Assembly (NCBI GenBank): GCA_027297025.1
Contig: JAPUIM010000315.1
Coordinates: 1 to 5,506, forward strand
DNA length: 5,506 nt
Direction: 5' to 3'
DNA from: Bacteroidota bacterium
Lineage (GTDB): Bacteria > Bacteroidota > Bacteroidia > Cytophagales > Cyclobacteriaceae
Part shown: positions 1 through 5,506 of the stretch, piece after piece
Layout of the letters: each line of letters opens with the position of its first letter
Position numbering within the stretch: the stretch's first letter is position 1
Translations under genes and position numbers: made by a program
Notes under the pieces: generated by a model
What the model saw: the letters and a program-made list of their open reading frames with translations, nothing else
Databases searched by the model: none
What the model was told of the DNA's origin: nothing

Positions 1-2373
1 TTGAATGGCAGATTTTTGTTGGAAACCAAAGATCCTCCCAATAATCTTCTAAAAGCATCTTATGTAGGATATGAAATTAAGGTGAAGATCGTAAGACTTG
101 GCAAAATTCAAAGGATCAATTTCCGGCTAAAATCTGAACACGTAGAGTTGAAAGAGGTAGTGGTAAAAGCCAAAAGATTGCGTTACCGCAATAAAAATAA
201 TCCGGCGGTAGATATTATAAGAAAAGTAATTGAGAACAAAAAAAATAATAGAAAGGAAGATCTGGATTTCTATGAATACGATAAATACGAAAAAATAGAA
301 TTCGATCTCAATAATATTACAGATAAATTCAAACAGCGCAAATACATGAAGAATTTCCAGATGGTATTTGATTACCTGGATTCTTCAGTAGTCATGCAGA
401 AAAATTTTCTACCAATTTTCTTGCGCGAAACAGTTTCCAAAGTATACTACCGAAAAAATCCCCAATCCTATAAAGAATTCCGCCGTGGCCATAAGATGAC
501 AGGGTTTGACGAATATCTTGATGACCAGGGTATTTCCTTTTTATTGGATAAAATGTATCAGGATATTGATATTTATAACAATAATATCAATATCCTTACC
601 ACCCAGTTTGTTAGCCCTATCTCGGTCTTGGCCACCATAACCTATAAATATTATATCTCGGATACTGTAGAGATAGACGGTGCCGAATACACCAAACTAT
701 CGTTCCAACCACGCAATGAAAATGCTCTGGCATTTGTCGGCAATTTATATGTATCAAGGGATTCCCTGTACCGGGTCAAGCAAGTCCGAATGACCCTTTC
801 CAAGCAAGTGAATTTGAATTTTGTACTGGGTATGATCATTGAACAAGAGTTTGATTTTTTCGATAATGAAGCCTATATGCTTACCCGTGACCATGTGACT
901 TTTGATTTTAATCTTACCAAAAAAGGCATGGGGGTATTTGGAAAACGCACCGTATCCTATAAAGATTATACATTTAACCAGCCAAAAAATGACGAATTCT
1001 ATGGAGGGGTCACCAAGATTATTGAGGAAGAAGGTACCAAGGATAGATCGGAAGAGTTCTGGGAAGAAAATCGTCACGAAAAACTGAATGATACTGAAGA
1101 AGGAATTTACGAAATGGTGGATGTCGTCAAGGAACTTCCCGCCTATAAGAGAACCATGAATTTGCTCCTGTTTGTTATGGCTGGATATAAAGGATTTGGC
1201 CCTGTTGACATCGGACCAGTTAATACCTTCTATAGTTTTAATGATGTGGAAGGGTTCCGGATGAGATTTGGAGGAAGGACCAATCTCAAGTTCAGTAAAA
1301 ATTATCAAATTGAAGCCTATGGGGCTTATGGATTTAAAGATGAGCAGTTCAAATATTCGGTGGTGGGCACCTACTTTCTTACCGAAAAACCATTACATGC
1401 GCTGCGATTTACCAGGCAAAAGGAGATTAATAACCCTGGTGAGGAACTTCAATTTGTAATGGAGGATAATTTCCTATTGTCTTTTAAAAGAGGGATAAAT
1501 GACAAAATGATCTATAACAATAAGTGGATCGCTGAGTATATCAGGGAATCCCGAAAAGCATTTTCTTTTGGCGTGGGTTTAAAGACCCAGGATCAAATTC
1601 CAGGCGGTATCTTATCTTTTAGTCAGAATCCAAGCGAGATCATATTTGGCATCAAAGAGGATGAGAAGATCACCACCACCGAAGTAATGTTAAATTTCCG
1701 CTATGCCCCTAATGAGCAATACTTTCAGGGAAAGCGTTTCAGGGTACCTTTAATAAATAAGTATCCTATATTCACTCTCAAGTATGCTCAAAGTTTTGAG
1801 GGAGTTTTAAATAGTGACTTCTCCTTTCAAAAGTTGACCTTTGGATTTTTCAAACGTTTTTACCTTTCACCATTTGGCTATTCCGATATAGAGGTAGAAG
1901 CAGCTAAAATTTGGGGTGAATTGCCCTATCCTTTGTTGAATATACCCAGGGCAAATCAGACTTTTTCCTATCAATTGCGTTCTTACAATCTGATGAATTT
2001 TATAGAGTTTGTTAGTGATCGTTACGTGAGCTTAAATTATGCCCATTATTTCAATGGTTATATTTTAAATAAGATCCCGTTGATCAAGAAGCTCAAGTGG
2101 CGCTCGGTAGTAACCTTCAAAGGAATATTGGGTGATGTGAGTGATAAAAATGATCCTTCGACAAATCCTGACCAGGTTCCTTTTCCGGTTAACGCAGATG
2201 GTACCCAGGCTACCTTTCCTCTAACCCGCACACCATATATAGAAGTTAGCGCTGGCGTAGCCAACATCCTGAAATTCTTTAGGGTAGATGTGGTAAAAAG
2301 ACTGACCTTCCTAGATCGGACTGAGGTGGCAACTGGGGTGAGCCTCCGGCTGAGGTTCAAAGTAGAATTTTAG
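1..2373 (+). CDS. DUF5686 family outer-membrane beta-barrel protein with carboxypeptidase-regulatory-like N-domain (5'-truncated)
   Basis: This is the C-terminal 790 residues of a larger protein. The frame is open to the left edge, and the TTG at base 1 is more likely an internal Leu codon than a start. There is no signal peptide, and the first ~50 residues are only the last strands of a carboxypeptidase-regulatory-like (CarboxypepD_reg-like) beta-sandwich (SYVGYE at 20-25, then LKEVVVKAK at 50-58). Next comes the junction typical of DUF5686 proteins: RYRNKNNPAVDIIRKVIENK at 61-80, followed by a Tyr/Lys-rich stretch. From about residue 400 to the end, alternating aromatic/hydrophobic strands and a final Phe (KVEF) fit an outer-membrane beta-barrel. 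The family is common in Bacteroidota and its function is unknown to me; it is not a peptidase. Full-length members are roughly 820-870 residues, so about 50-80 residues lie outside the window. It is separated from the next gene by 83 bases with a promoter-like box, so it may be unrelated to the lipid genes. Confidence 0.85.
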   Translation: MNGRFLLETKDPPNNLLKASYVGYEIKVKIVRLGKIQRINFRLKSEHVELKEVVVKAKRLRYRNKNNPAVDIIRKVIENKKNNRKEDLDFYEYDKYEKIEFDLNNITDKFKQRKYMKNFQMVFDYLDSSVVMQKNFLPIFLRETVSKVYYRKNPQSYKEFRRGHKMTGFDEYLDDQGISFLLDKMYQDIDIYNNNINILTTQFVSPISVLATITYKYYISDTVEIDGAEYTKLSFQPRNENALAFVGNLYVSRDSLYRVKQVRMTLSKQVNLNFVLGMIIEQEFDFFDNEAYMLTRDHVTFDFNLTKKGMGVFGKRTVSYKDYTFNQPKNDEFYGGVTKIIEEEGTKDRSEEFWEENRHEKLNDTEEGIYEMVDVVKELPAYKRTMNLLLFVMAGYKGFGPVDIGPVNTFYSFNDVEGFRMRFGGRTNLKFSKNYQIEAYGAYGFKDEQFKYSVVGTYFLTEKPLHALRFTRQKEINNPGEELQFVMEDNFLLSFKRGINDKMIYNNKWIAEYIRESRKAFSFGVGLKTQDQIPGGILSFSQNPSEIIFGIKEDEKITTTEVMLNFRYAPNEQYFQGKRFRVPLINKYPIFTLKYAQSFEGVLNSDFSFQKLTFGFFKRFYLSPFGYSDIEVEAAKIWGELPYPLLNIPRANQTFSYQLRSYNLMNFIEFVSDRYVSLNYAHYFNGYILNKIPLIKKLKWRSVVTFKGILGDVSDKNDPSTNPDQVPFPVNADGTQATFPLTRTPYIEVSAGVANILKFFRVDVVKRLTFLDRTEVATGVSLRLRFKVEF

Positions 2374-2431
2374 AAATAGCCTGCTACAATAATATAGCTC
2401 CAAAACCCGAGCCTAACTCATTAAACTTTGC

Positions 2432-2439
2432 TACTTTTG
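2432..2439 (+). promoter_or_regulatory. Putative Bacteroidota -7 promoter box (TAnnTTTG) for the lipid gene group
   Basis: The sequence TACTTTTG matches the Bacteroidota sigma-A -7 consensus TAnnTTTG exactly. It lies 17 bases before the ATG at 2457, implying a leader of only about ten bases. No clear TTG/TTTG is seen at the usual -33 distance (around 2409-2413), so this is weaker than the promoter of the opposing gene. The 17 bases starting at this box closely match the equivalent bases of that other promoter. Confidence 0.5.
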
Positions 2440-2456
2440 CAGCCAAAATTGATGAA

Positions 2457-3161
2457 ATGCTAAAAGTCCTTGGCCAGCAGTTTATTTACACACTTATTAA
2501 TCCGTTGGTACAGTTTCTTATTAAATATAAGGTAAGCCCCAACCTGATAACTTCTATAGGTCTGGGAATCAATGTACTGGCCACAATTGTTTTTATTCTA
2601 GGAGCGGAAACAGCTCCTAGAACTGACCTCTCTTATGTGGGTTGGGCGGGATTTTTAATATTATTTGGAGGATTGTTCGATATGATTGATGGTCGATTGG
2701 CCCGATTGGGAGATATGTCCACAACATTTGGGGCGCTATATGATTCAGTTTTGGATCGATATAGTGAGTTGATCATGTTTTTTGGTATTTGCTATTATTT
2801 GATCTCTCACGATTATTTTTTCAGCTCAATGTTTGCTTTTGTGGCATTGGTTGGATCAATCATGGTTAGCTATACCAGGGCCCGGGCTGAAGCCTTAGGT
2901 ATTGACTGTAGTGTGGGATTTATGCAGCGCCCTGAACGGGTCATAATTATAGGATTGTCTGCCATATTATGTGGGGTAACGGCCTATTTCTTAGGGGGTG
3001 ATTACAGGGTCTTTTCTGAGTTTATTAATTATCCCATTTTTGAACCGATATTTGTATTTATTACTCCCATGGCCATTGTGGCCATTTTAGCCAATATTAC
3101 AGCTCTCAAGAGACTGAATCATTGTAGGTTGGAATTAGAGAAAAAAGGGAATGATCAATAG
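2457..3161 (+). CDS. CDP-alcohol phosphatidyltransferase, probable phosphatidylinositol phosphate (PIP) synthase
   Basis: This 234-residue integral membrane enzyme belongs to the CDP-alcohol phosphatidyltransferase family. The family motif DxxDGxxARx8GxxxDxxxD is complete: D75, D78, G79, A82, R83, G92, D96 and D100. These Asp residues bind the metal and the CDP-diacylglycerol. About six membrane segments are visible (roughly 28-50, 60-74, 104-123, 125-139, 162-180, 196-217). The blocks SYTRARAEALG (138-148) and RPER (158-161) resemble those I associate with inositol-phosphate-using members such as actinobacterial PIP synthases, so inositol 1-phosphate is the likely acceptor; PI synthase or another head group cannot be excluded. 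The ATG at 2457 gives an N-terminus ending just before the first membrane segment. There is no Shine-Dalgarno, as is usual in Bacteroidota. The last 11 bases overlap the next gene, which suggests translational coupling. The neighbouring Aur1-like and FA2H-like genes point to inositol-sphingolipid synthesis. Confidence 0.88.
   Translation: MLKVLGQQFIYTLINPLVQFLIKYKVSPNLITSIGLGINVLATIVFILGAETAPRTDLSYVGWAGFLILFGGLFDMIDGRLARLGDMSTTFGALYDSVLDRYSELIMFFGICYYLISHDYFFSSMFAFVALVGSIMVSYTRARAEALGIDCSVGFMQRPERVIIIGLSAILCGVTAYFLGGDYRVFSEFINYPIFEPIFVFITPMAIVAILANITALKRLNHCRLELEKKGNDQ
2596..2622 (+). repeat. Perfect 10-bp inverted repeat (hairpin) inside the phosphatidyltransferase gene
   Basis: The arm TTCTAGGAGC at 2596-2605 is the exact reverse complement of GCTCCTAGAA at 2613-2622, with a 7-base loop (GGAAACA). 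It falls in codons ~47-56, in the loop between the first two membrane segments. No T-run follows, so it is not an intrinsic terminator. It could be an mRNA structure or a chance palindrome. Confidence 0.6.
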
Positions 3162-3735
3162 GATATCCAAATGGCAGATGGTCATGGTTGGAGCATTGTG
3201 GCTGGGCGTCTCAGTTTGTGCCCAGGAGATCAGCAAGGTTTGGGATGGTAGTTTAACCACTAGAGAAAAGTACAATTACCCTATGCCGCCAACCAATGAC
3301 AGAAGTCTGTTTTTCATACAAAGATCTTCTAATGCCAACACCATTGTTTATGAAGGCAACATACTTTCAAATGGTGAATACGATCCGGAAAAACCTGTGG
3401 ATGTTTTTTGGATTCGCTACGATGAGGAAGGTCAAAGAAAAGGCCTGAACTTTATTCAGCGGAAACTAGCTTACGGAGTGGTCTCAGAACCTTCGGAAGA
3501 TGGAAAGAACTACGTAGTTAACCTGGTGTCTTATAAAAAAAGAAACATCTATGTGGTAAAGAACCAACAAGGAAAGGTACAGGCCCATATGGAAATAAAT
3601 GGTAAATTGGCTAAATTTAATAGTGTTTTTGTTGAAATCGAGCGGAATTTCTTTATACCGGATGTCAGTTTTATCGAAATCTTTGGAGAAGATTTGGAGA
3701 CCGGTGAAGCAGTTTACGAGAGATTCATTCCTTGA
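3151..3735 (+). CDS. Exported DUF4833 domain protein, function unknown
   Basis: This 194-residue protein has a Sec-type signal peptide: Met-Ile-Asn-Arg and Lys7, then a hydrophobic core at about 10-22, with likely cleavage after Cys23-Ala24 (before Gln25). The Cys is not in a convincing lipobox (VSVC), so a soluble periplasmic or peripherally attached protein is more likely than a lipoprotein. The mature part fits my recollection of DUF4833: FFIQRSSNANTIVYE (54-68), then PVDVFWIRYDEEGQRKGLNF (82-101) and IQRKLAYGV (102-110). The remainder is alternating beta-strands with no nucleophile or metal motif that I recognise. The ATG at 3151 lies inside the upstream gene (11-base overlap) behind a purine-rich stretch (3137-3150), so it is probably co-translated with the phosphatidyltransferase. 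That linkage suggests a role in handling, moving or modifying inositol lipids on the periplasmic side, but this is inference from position only. Confidence 0.82.
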   Translation: MINRISKWQMVMVGALWLGVSVCAQEISKVWDGSLTTREKYNYPMPPTNDRSLFFIQRSSNANTIVYEGNILSNGEYDPEKPVDVFWIRYDEEGQRKGLNFIQRKLAYGVVSEPSEDGKNYVVNLVSYKKRNIYVVKNQQGKVQAHMEINGKLAKFNSVFVEIERNFFIPDVSFIEIFGEDLETGEAVYERFIP

Positions 3736-3749
3736 TATAACCTGGTGGG

Positions 3750-3782
3750 TTTATTATATTAACTTAATTACTTTATTATATT
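3750..3782 (+). repeat. Two 11-bp direct repeats upstream of the hydroxylase gene
   Basis: TTTATTATATT occurs at 3750-3760 and again at 3772-3782, separated by exactly 11 bases, so the copies start 22 bases (about two helix turns) apart. They occupy most of the 53-base gap before the ATG at 3789. The spacing would suit a protein-binding site, but the DNA is very AT-rich and chance is a real alternative. Confidence 0.5.
3769..3776 (+). promoter_or_regulatory. Weak candidate -7 box for the hydroxylase gene
   Basis: TACTTTAT matches the TAnnTTTG consensus at all specified positions but the last two (AT in place of TG), and there is no TTG at the -33 distance. It overlaps the second 11-bp repeat. 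The hydroxylase may instead be read through from the upstream genes, since no terminator is visible in 3736-3788. Confidence 0.2.
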
Positions 3783-3788
3783 CAGATC

Positions 3789-4463
3789 ATGCCAAAGAAT
3801 TTTGTCAGCAATAATAACGAAACTCTAAGAATGTTCAAGAGCAATTTTCTTGAAGTGTTCTCCAAAGTACATTGGACCGTTCCTTTGATCTTATTTGTAC
3901 CGGTGGTGCTGTATTATCTTTATCAAGCTATTTTTGTTTGGCATTTATCCTTTTTACTGATCATAGGCTTATTTATAGCTGGCCAGGTCTCATGGACCAT
4001 CGCTGAGTATATTATTCATCGTTTTATTTTCCACTATCAGCCCACCTCAAAATTTGGGCAAAAGCTCCATTTCATTTTCCATGGCGTTCATCATGATTAT
4101 CCCCGAGATTCGTTGCGGTTGGTGATGCCCCCAATCTTAAGCATTCCCTTGGCCTTCTTCTTTTATTATTCATTTGTCCCATTCATGGGTCCGTCTATAT
4201 TGGCTCCATTCTTCGCAGGCTACGTAACCGGATATTTGGTTTATGATATTGGACATTACGCCATTCACCATTTCAACATGCATGGAAAGATCATGTTGGC
4301 CATAAAAAACCATCACATGCGGCACCACTACCAGGAACCCACCAAAGGTTACGGAGTAAGCTCACCTATTTGGGATATAATTATACGCACCAATTTCAAA
4401 GGCAAGAATAACATGAGCCAGGAAACAATCGAACCGGAAGTCGAACTTGAACAGGAAGTTTAG
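3789..4463 (+). CDS. FA2H/Scs7-type fatty acid 2-hydroxylase (sphingolipid acyl hydroxylase)
   Basis: This 224-residue membrane di-metal hydroxylase belongs to the fatty acid hydroxylase superfamily. The histidine pattern is complete: H77x4H82; H94x3H98xxH101H102; H156x3H160H161; H175H176xxH179H180. The surrounding text matches eukaryotic FA2H/Scs7 well: EYIIHRFIFH (73-82), HGVHHDYPRDSLRLVMPP (98-115), GYLVYDIGHY (148-157), and KNHHMRHH followed by GYGVSSPIWD. The RLVMPP block separates this subgroup from carotenoid hydroxylases and sterol desaturases. Four membrane segments are seen (about 29-48, 53-75, 114-132, 136-155). The expected reaction is O2-dependent 2-hydroxylation of the N-acyl chain of ceramide or a related sphingolipid or sulfonolipid. 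Unlike yeast Scs7 and human FA2H it has no N-terminal cytochrome b5 domain, so electrons must come from a separate partner. The start at 3789 is preferred over ATG 3831, because the N-terminal FVSNNNETLRMFKSNFLE fits bacterial relatives as I recall them. The C-terminus is acidic. Its stop overlaps the facing gene. Confidence 0.87.
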   Translation: MPKNFVSNNNETLRMFKSNFLEVFSKVHWTVPLILFVPVVLYYLYQAIFVWHLSFLLIIGLFIAGQVSWTIAEYIIHRFIFHYQPTSKFGQKLHFIFHGVHHDYPRDSLRLVMPPILSIPLAFFFYYSFVPFMGPSILAPFFAGYVTGYLVYDIGHYAIHHFNMHGKIMLAIKNHHMRHHYQEPTKGYGVSSPIWDIIIRTNFKGKNNMSQETIEPEVELEQEV

Positions 4464-5401
4464 ATCTTTTCTGAAAGTTGTTTCAGCCAGTAGCCAATTT
4501 TTGTTTTCATTAGGACACCTTCAAACAGAACATATCCCAAAACTGCACAAAGGGCACCAGCGATAATATCAAGAATGTAATGGTGATTCGAGTAAACAGC
4601 AGCAAACCAGATGCCCAAGACTATTATCAAAAAATTGATGTTCTGCACCCATTTTCTCTTATATTTTAGGCCATAAAACAGTACAACCATCGGAAAAGCA
4701 CTATGCATGGAGGGAACAGCGCCAAACACATTTGATCCTTTGGTATACATCTGACGAAACATGTCAATTCCCAATACCTGGTCAAAACGAACCAAACCGG
4801 CGGCACTTGTAGAAATATTAAAATTTTCTATAAACCCATACTCTTCTACGTACCAGGGTGGCGCCGCTGGATAAATATAATATACTACAAAAGCGATCAG
4901 GTTCACCAGTAAAAAGGTGCTGCCAAATCTTAGCATTAACAATTTGTCTTTGAACCAGAGATAAAAGGCAAAGGCCAACACCATCGGCATCCACATGAGA
5001 TAAAAAAGACCTGTGATAATATCCTGGTGGGGGTGGGTATTTTGCTGTAGGTATTCATTGGGAGTGAGCAAGCCACTCTCCGTACTGATTCCAAATAAGG
5101 CCATTTCATAATCATAAAGATCTTTGATATGGACTGTAGTATGCAGATAACTGGGAAACCCCTTCAGCGAATCGTACAGAAATATGTAAGTGATAATGGG
5201 GAGGTATCCAAGAAGTACTTTTCGGGAATTTGGATGGATATAATAACTAACAAAATAAAGGAGAGGTAAAATAATATGCTCAATACCAAATCCTACAATA
5301 GTGACATTCCATAACGTGTAGAGCACCAATATGATGGCCCACACCAATAAGGAGGTTTTGGAAACACTTTCGAATTTTATAATTGAAATGCGATCGATCA
5401 T
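4460..5401 (-). CDS. Aur1-like PAP2-superfamily protein, probable inositol phosphorylceramide synthase
   Basis: This 313-residue polytopic membrane protein has the PAP2 lipid-phosphotransferase motifs in their Aur1 (PAP2_3) form: YPAAPPWY (177-184), GAVPSMHSAFP (227-237, H233), and HHYILDIIAG (273-282, H274 and D278). H233, H274 and D278 correspond to the catalytic His/His/Asp triad of Aur1. Between the first two motifs, AGLVRFDQVLGIDMF (201-215) also resembles fungal Aur1. LYDSLKG (75-81) and LYDYEMALFGI (95-105) are further features of this subgroup rather than of ordinary PAP2 phosphatases. About seven to eight membrane segments are visible, with the active site probably on the periplasmic face. 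The likely reaction is transfer of phosphoinositol from phosphatidylinositol to ceramide or dihydroceramide, releasing diacylglycerol. Another phosphosphingolipid head group or simple lipid phosphatase activity is possible. It faces the hydroxylase gene, is transcribed independently, and overlaps that gene's stop by 4 bases. Confidence 0.85.
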   Translation of the reverse strand: MIDRISIIKFESVSKTSLLVWAIILVLYTLWNVTIVGFGIEHIILPLLYFVSYYIHPNSRKVLLGYLPIITYIFLYDSLKGFPSYLHTTVHIKDLYDYEMALFGISTESGLLTPNEYLQQNTHPHQDIITGLFYLMWMPMVLAFAFYLWFKDKLLMLRFGSTFLLVNLIAFVVYYIYPAAPPWYVEEYGFIENFNISTSAAGLVRFDQVLGIDMFRQMYTKGSNVFGAVPSMHSAFPMVVLFYGLKYKRKWVQNINFLIIVLGIWFAAVYSNHHYILDIIAGALCAVLGYVLFEGVLMKTKIGYWLKQLSEKI

Positions 5402-5417
5402 AATATTTTTATGGTTG

Positions 5418-5447
5418 CAAAATTAGGAATATATGTGAGGCTGTCAA
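5418..5447 (-). promoter_or_regulatory. Bacteroidota-type promoter (-33 TTG, -7 TAATTTTG) for the Aur1-like gene
   Basis: Read on the minus strand, TTG at 5447-5445 is followed by a 19-base spacer and then TAATTTTG at 5425-5418. This matches the Bacteroidota consensus of TTG/TTTG near -33 and TAnnTTTG near -7. Only 16 bases separate the -7 box from the ATG at 5401, so the leader is very short and has no Shine-Dalgarno. This is the best promoter in the window and shows that the gene is its own transcription unit. Confidence 0.65.
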
Positions 5448-5506
5448 CCCCATAACTTACGGTTTCTGATCGAAAAAGGATATGATAAAAAAATGATTAA
5501 CCATAT
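5448..5506. other. AT-rich intergenic tail at the right window edge; no gene can be called
   Basis: Upstream of the Aur1-like gene's promoter there are 59 bases to the window edge. On the + strand an ATG at 5493 (after AAAAAGGA at 5473-5480) could begin a divergent gene, but only four codons are visible. On the minus strand two frames are open from the edge, one of them ending at a TAA at 5457-5459, which could be the tail of a gene lying beyond the window. Neither can be chosen from this sequence. Confidence 0.3.

Noticed and set aside
1..3. TTG at base 1 as a true start codon
   Set aside because: The frame is open to the window edge, the signal peptide and most of the first domain are missing, and a start here would begin mid-domain.
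754..1308. 184-codon open frame on the minus strand inside the DUF5686 gene
   Set aside because: It lies fully antisense to a clearly coding frame. Its translation shows no recognisable domain, and there is no promoter-like box upstream.
2058..2360. 100-codon minus-strand frame at the end of the DUF5686 gene
   Set aside because: It is antisense to the beta-barrel C-terminus, which is well supported by its strand pattern and terminal Phe. The frame looks like a shadow.
2452..2463. Micro-ORF ATG-AAA-TGC-TAA overlapping the phosphatidyltransferase start
   Set aside because: It has only three codons and arises naturally from the sequence around the real ATG at 2457. Nothing supports translation.
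3217..3222. Cys23 of the DUF4833 protein as a lipoprotein attachment site
   Set aside because: The preceding residues Val-Ser-Val do not fit the usual Leu-(Ala/Ser/Thr)-(Gly/Ala)-Cys lipobox. Ordinary signal peptidase cleavage after Ala24 fits better.
3599..3814. 71-codon + strand frame bridging the DUF4833 and hydroxylase genes
   Set aside because: It mostly overlaps the DUF4833 coding region in another frame and runs into the hydroxylase start. Its composition is low-complexity with no domain.
4471..4486. Hairpin CTGAAA-GTTG-TTTCAG just after the hydroxylase stop, considered as a terminator
   Set aside because: The stem has only six pairs, mostly A-T. No T-run follows it on either strand, and it lies inside the Aur1-like coding region.
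5493..5506. Start of a divergent + strand gene at the right edge
   Set aside because: Only four codons are visible, and there is no TAnnTTTG box in the right position. It cannot be supported.

Overview
The window looks like a moderately AT-rich chromosome segment from a member of the Bacteroidota, probably a marine or soil Cytophagales-type bacterium. The lineage call rests on three things: a DUF5686-type outer-membrane protein, a DUF4833 protein, and promoter-like TAnnTTTG boxes placed just upstream of starts that lack Shine-Dalgarno sequences. I see no mobile element, RNA gene or CRISPR array.

Layout. Bases 1-2373 (+) are the 3' part of a large outer-membrane beta-barrel gene (DUF5686) cut by the left window edge. 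After an 83-base gap with a promoter-like box comes a + strand group: a CDP-alcohol phosphatidyltransferase of the inositol-phosphate-using kind (2457-3161), an exported DUF4833 protein whose start overlaps it by 11 bases (3151-3735), and a histidine-rich FA2H/Scs7-type fatty acid 2-hydroxylase (3789-4463). Facing this group, and overlapping its last stop codon by 4 bases, is a minus-strand PAP2-superfamily gene closely resembling fungal Aur1, the inositol phosphorylceramide synthase (5401-4460). It has its own well-formed Bacteroidota-type promoter in the right-hand intergenic DNA.

How they fit together. The combination reads as part of a bacterial inositol-sphingolipid pathway. The CDP-alcohol phosphatidyltransferase would make phosphatidylinositol phosphate from CDP-diacylglycerol and inositol phosphate. 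After dephosphorylation, the Aur1-like enzyme would move phosphoinositol from phosphatidylinositol to ceramide. The FA2H-like enzyme would 2-hydroxylate the N-acyl chain. The DUF4833 protein is an unassigned exported partner. Inositol-phosphate synthase and a PIP phosphatase are not in the window. A related gene cluster for inositol lipids is known in Bacteroides thetaiotaomicron; the hydroxylase here is what makes the set resemble the yeast Aur1/Scs7 pathway. All functional assignments come from motif reading, not database searches.
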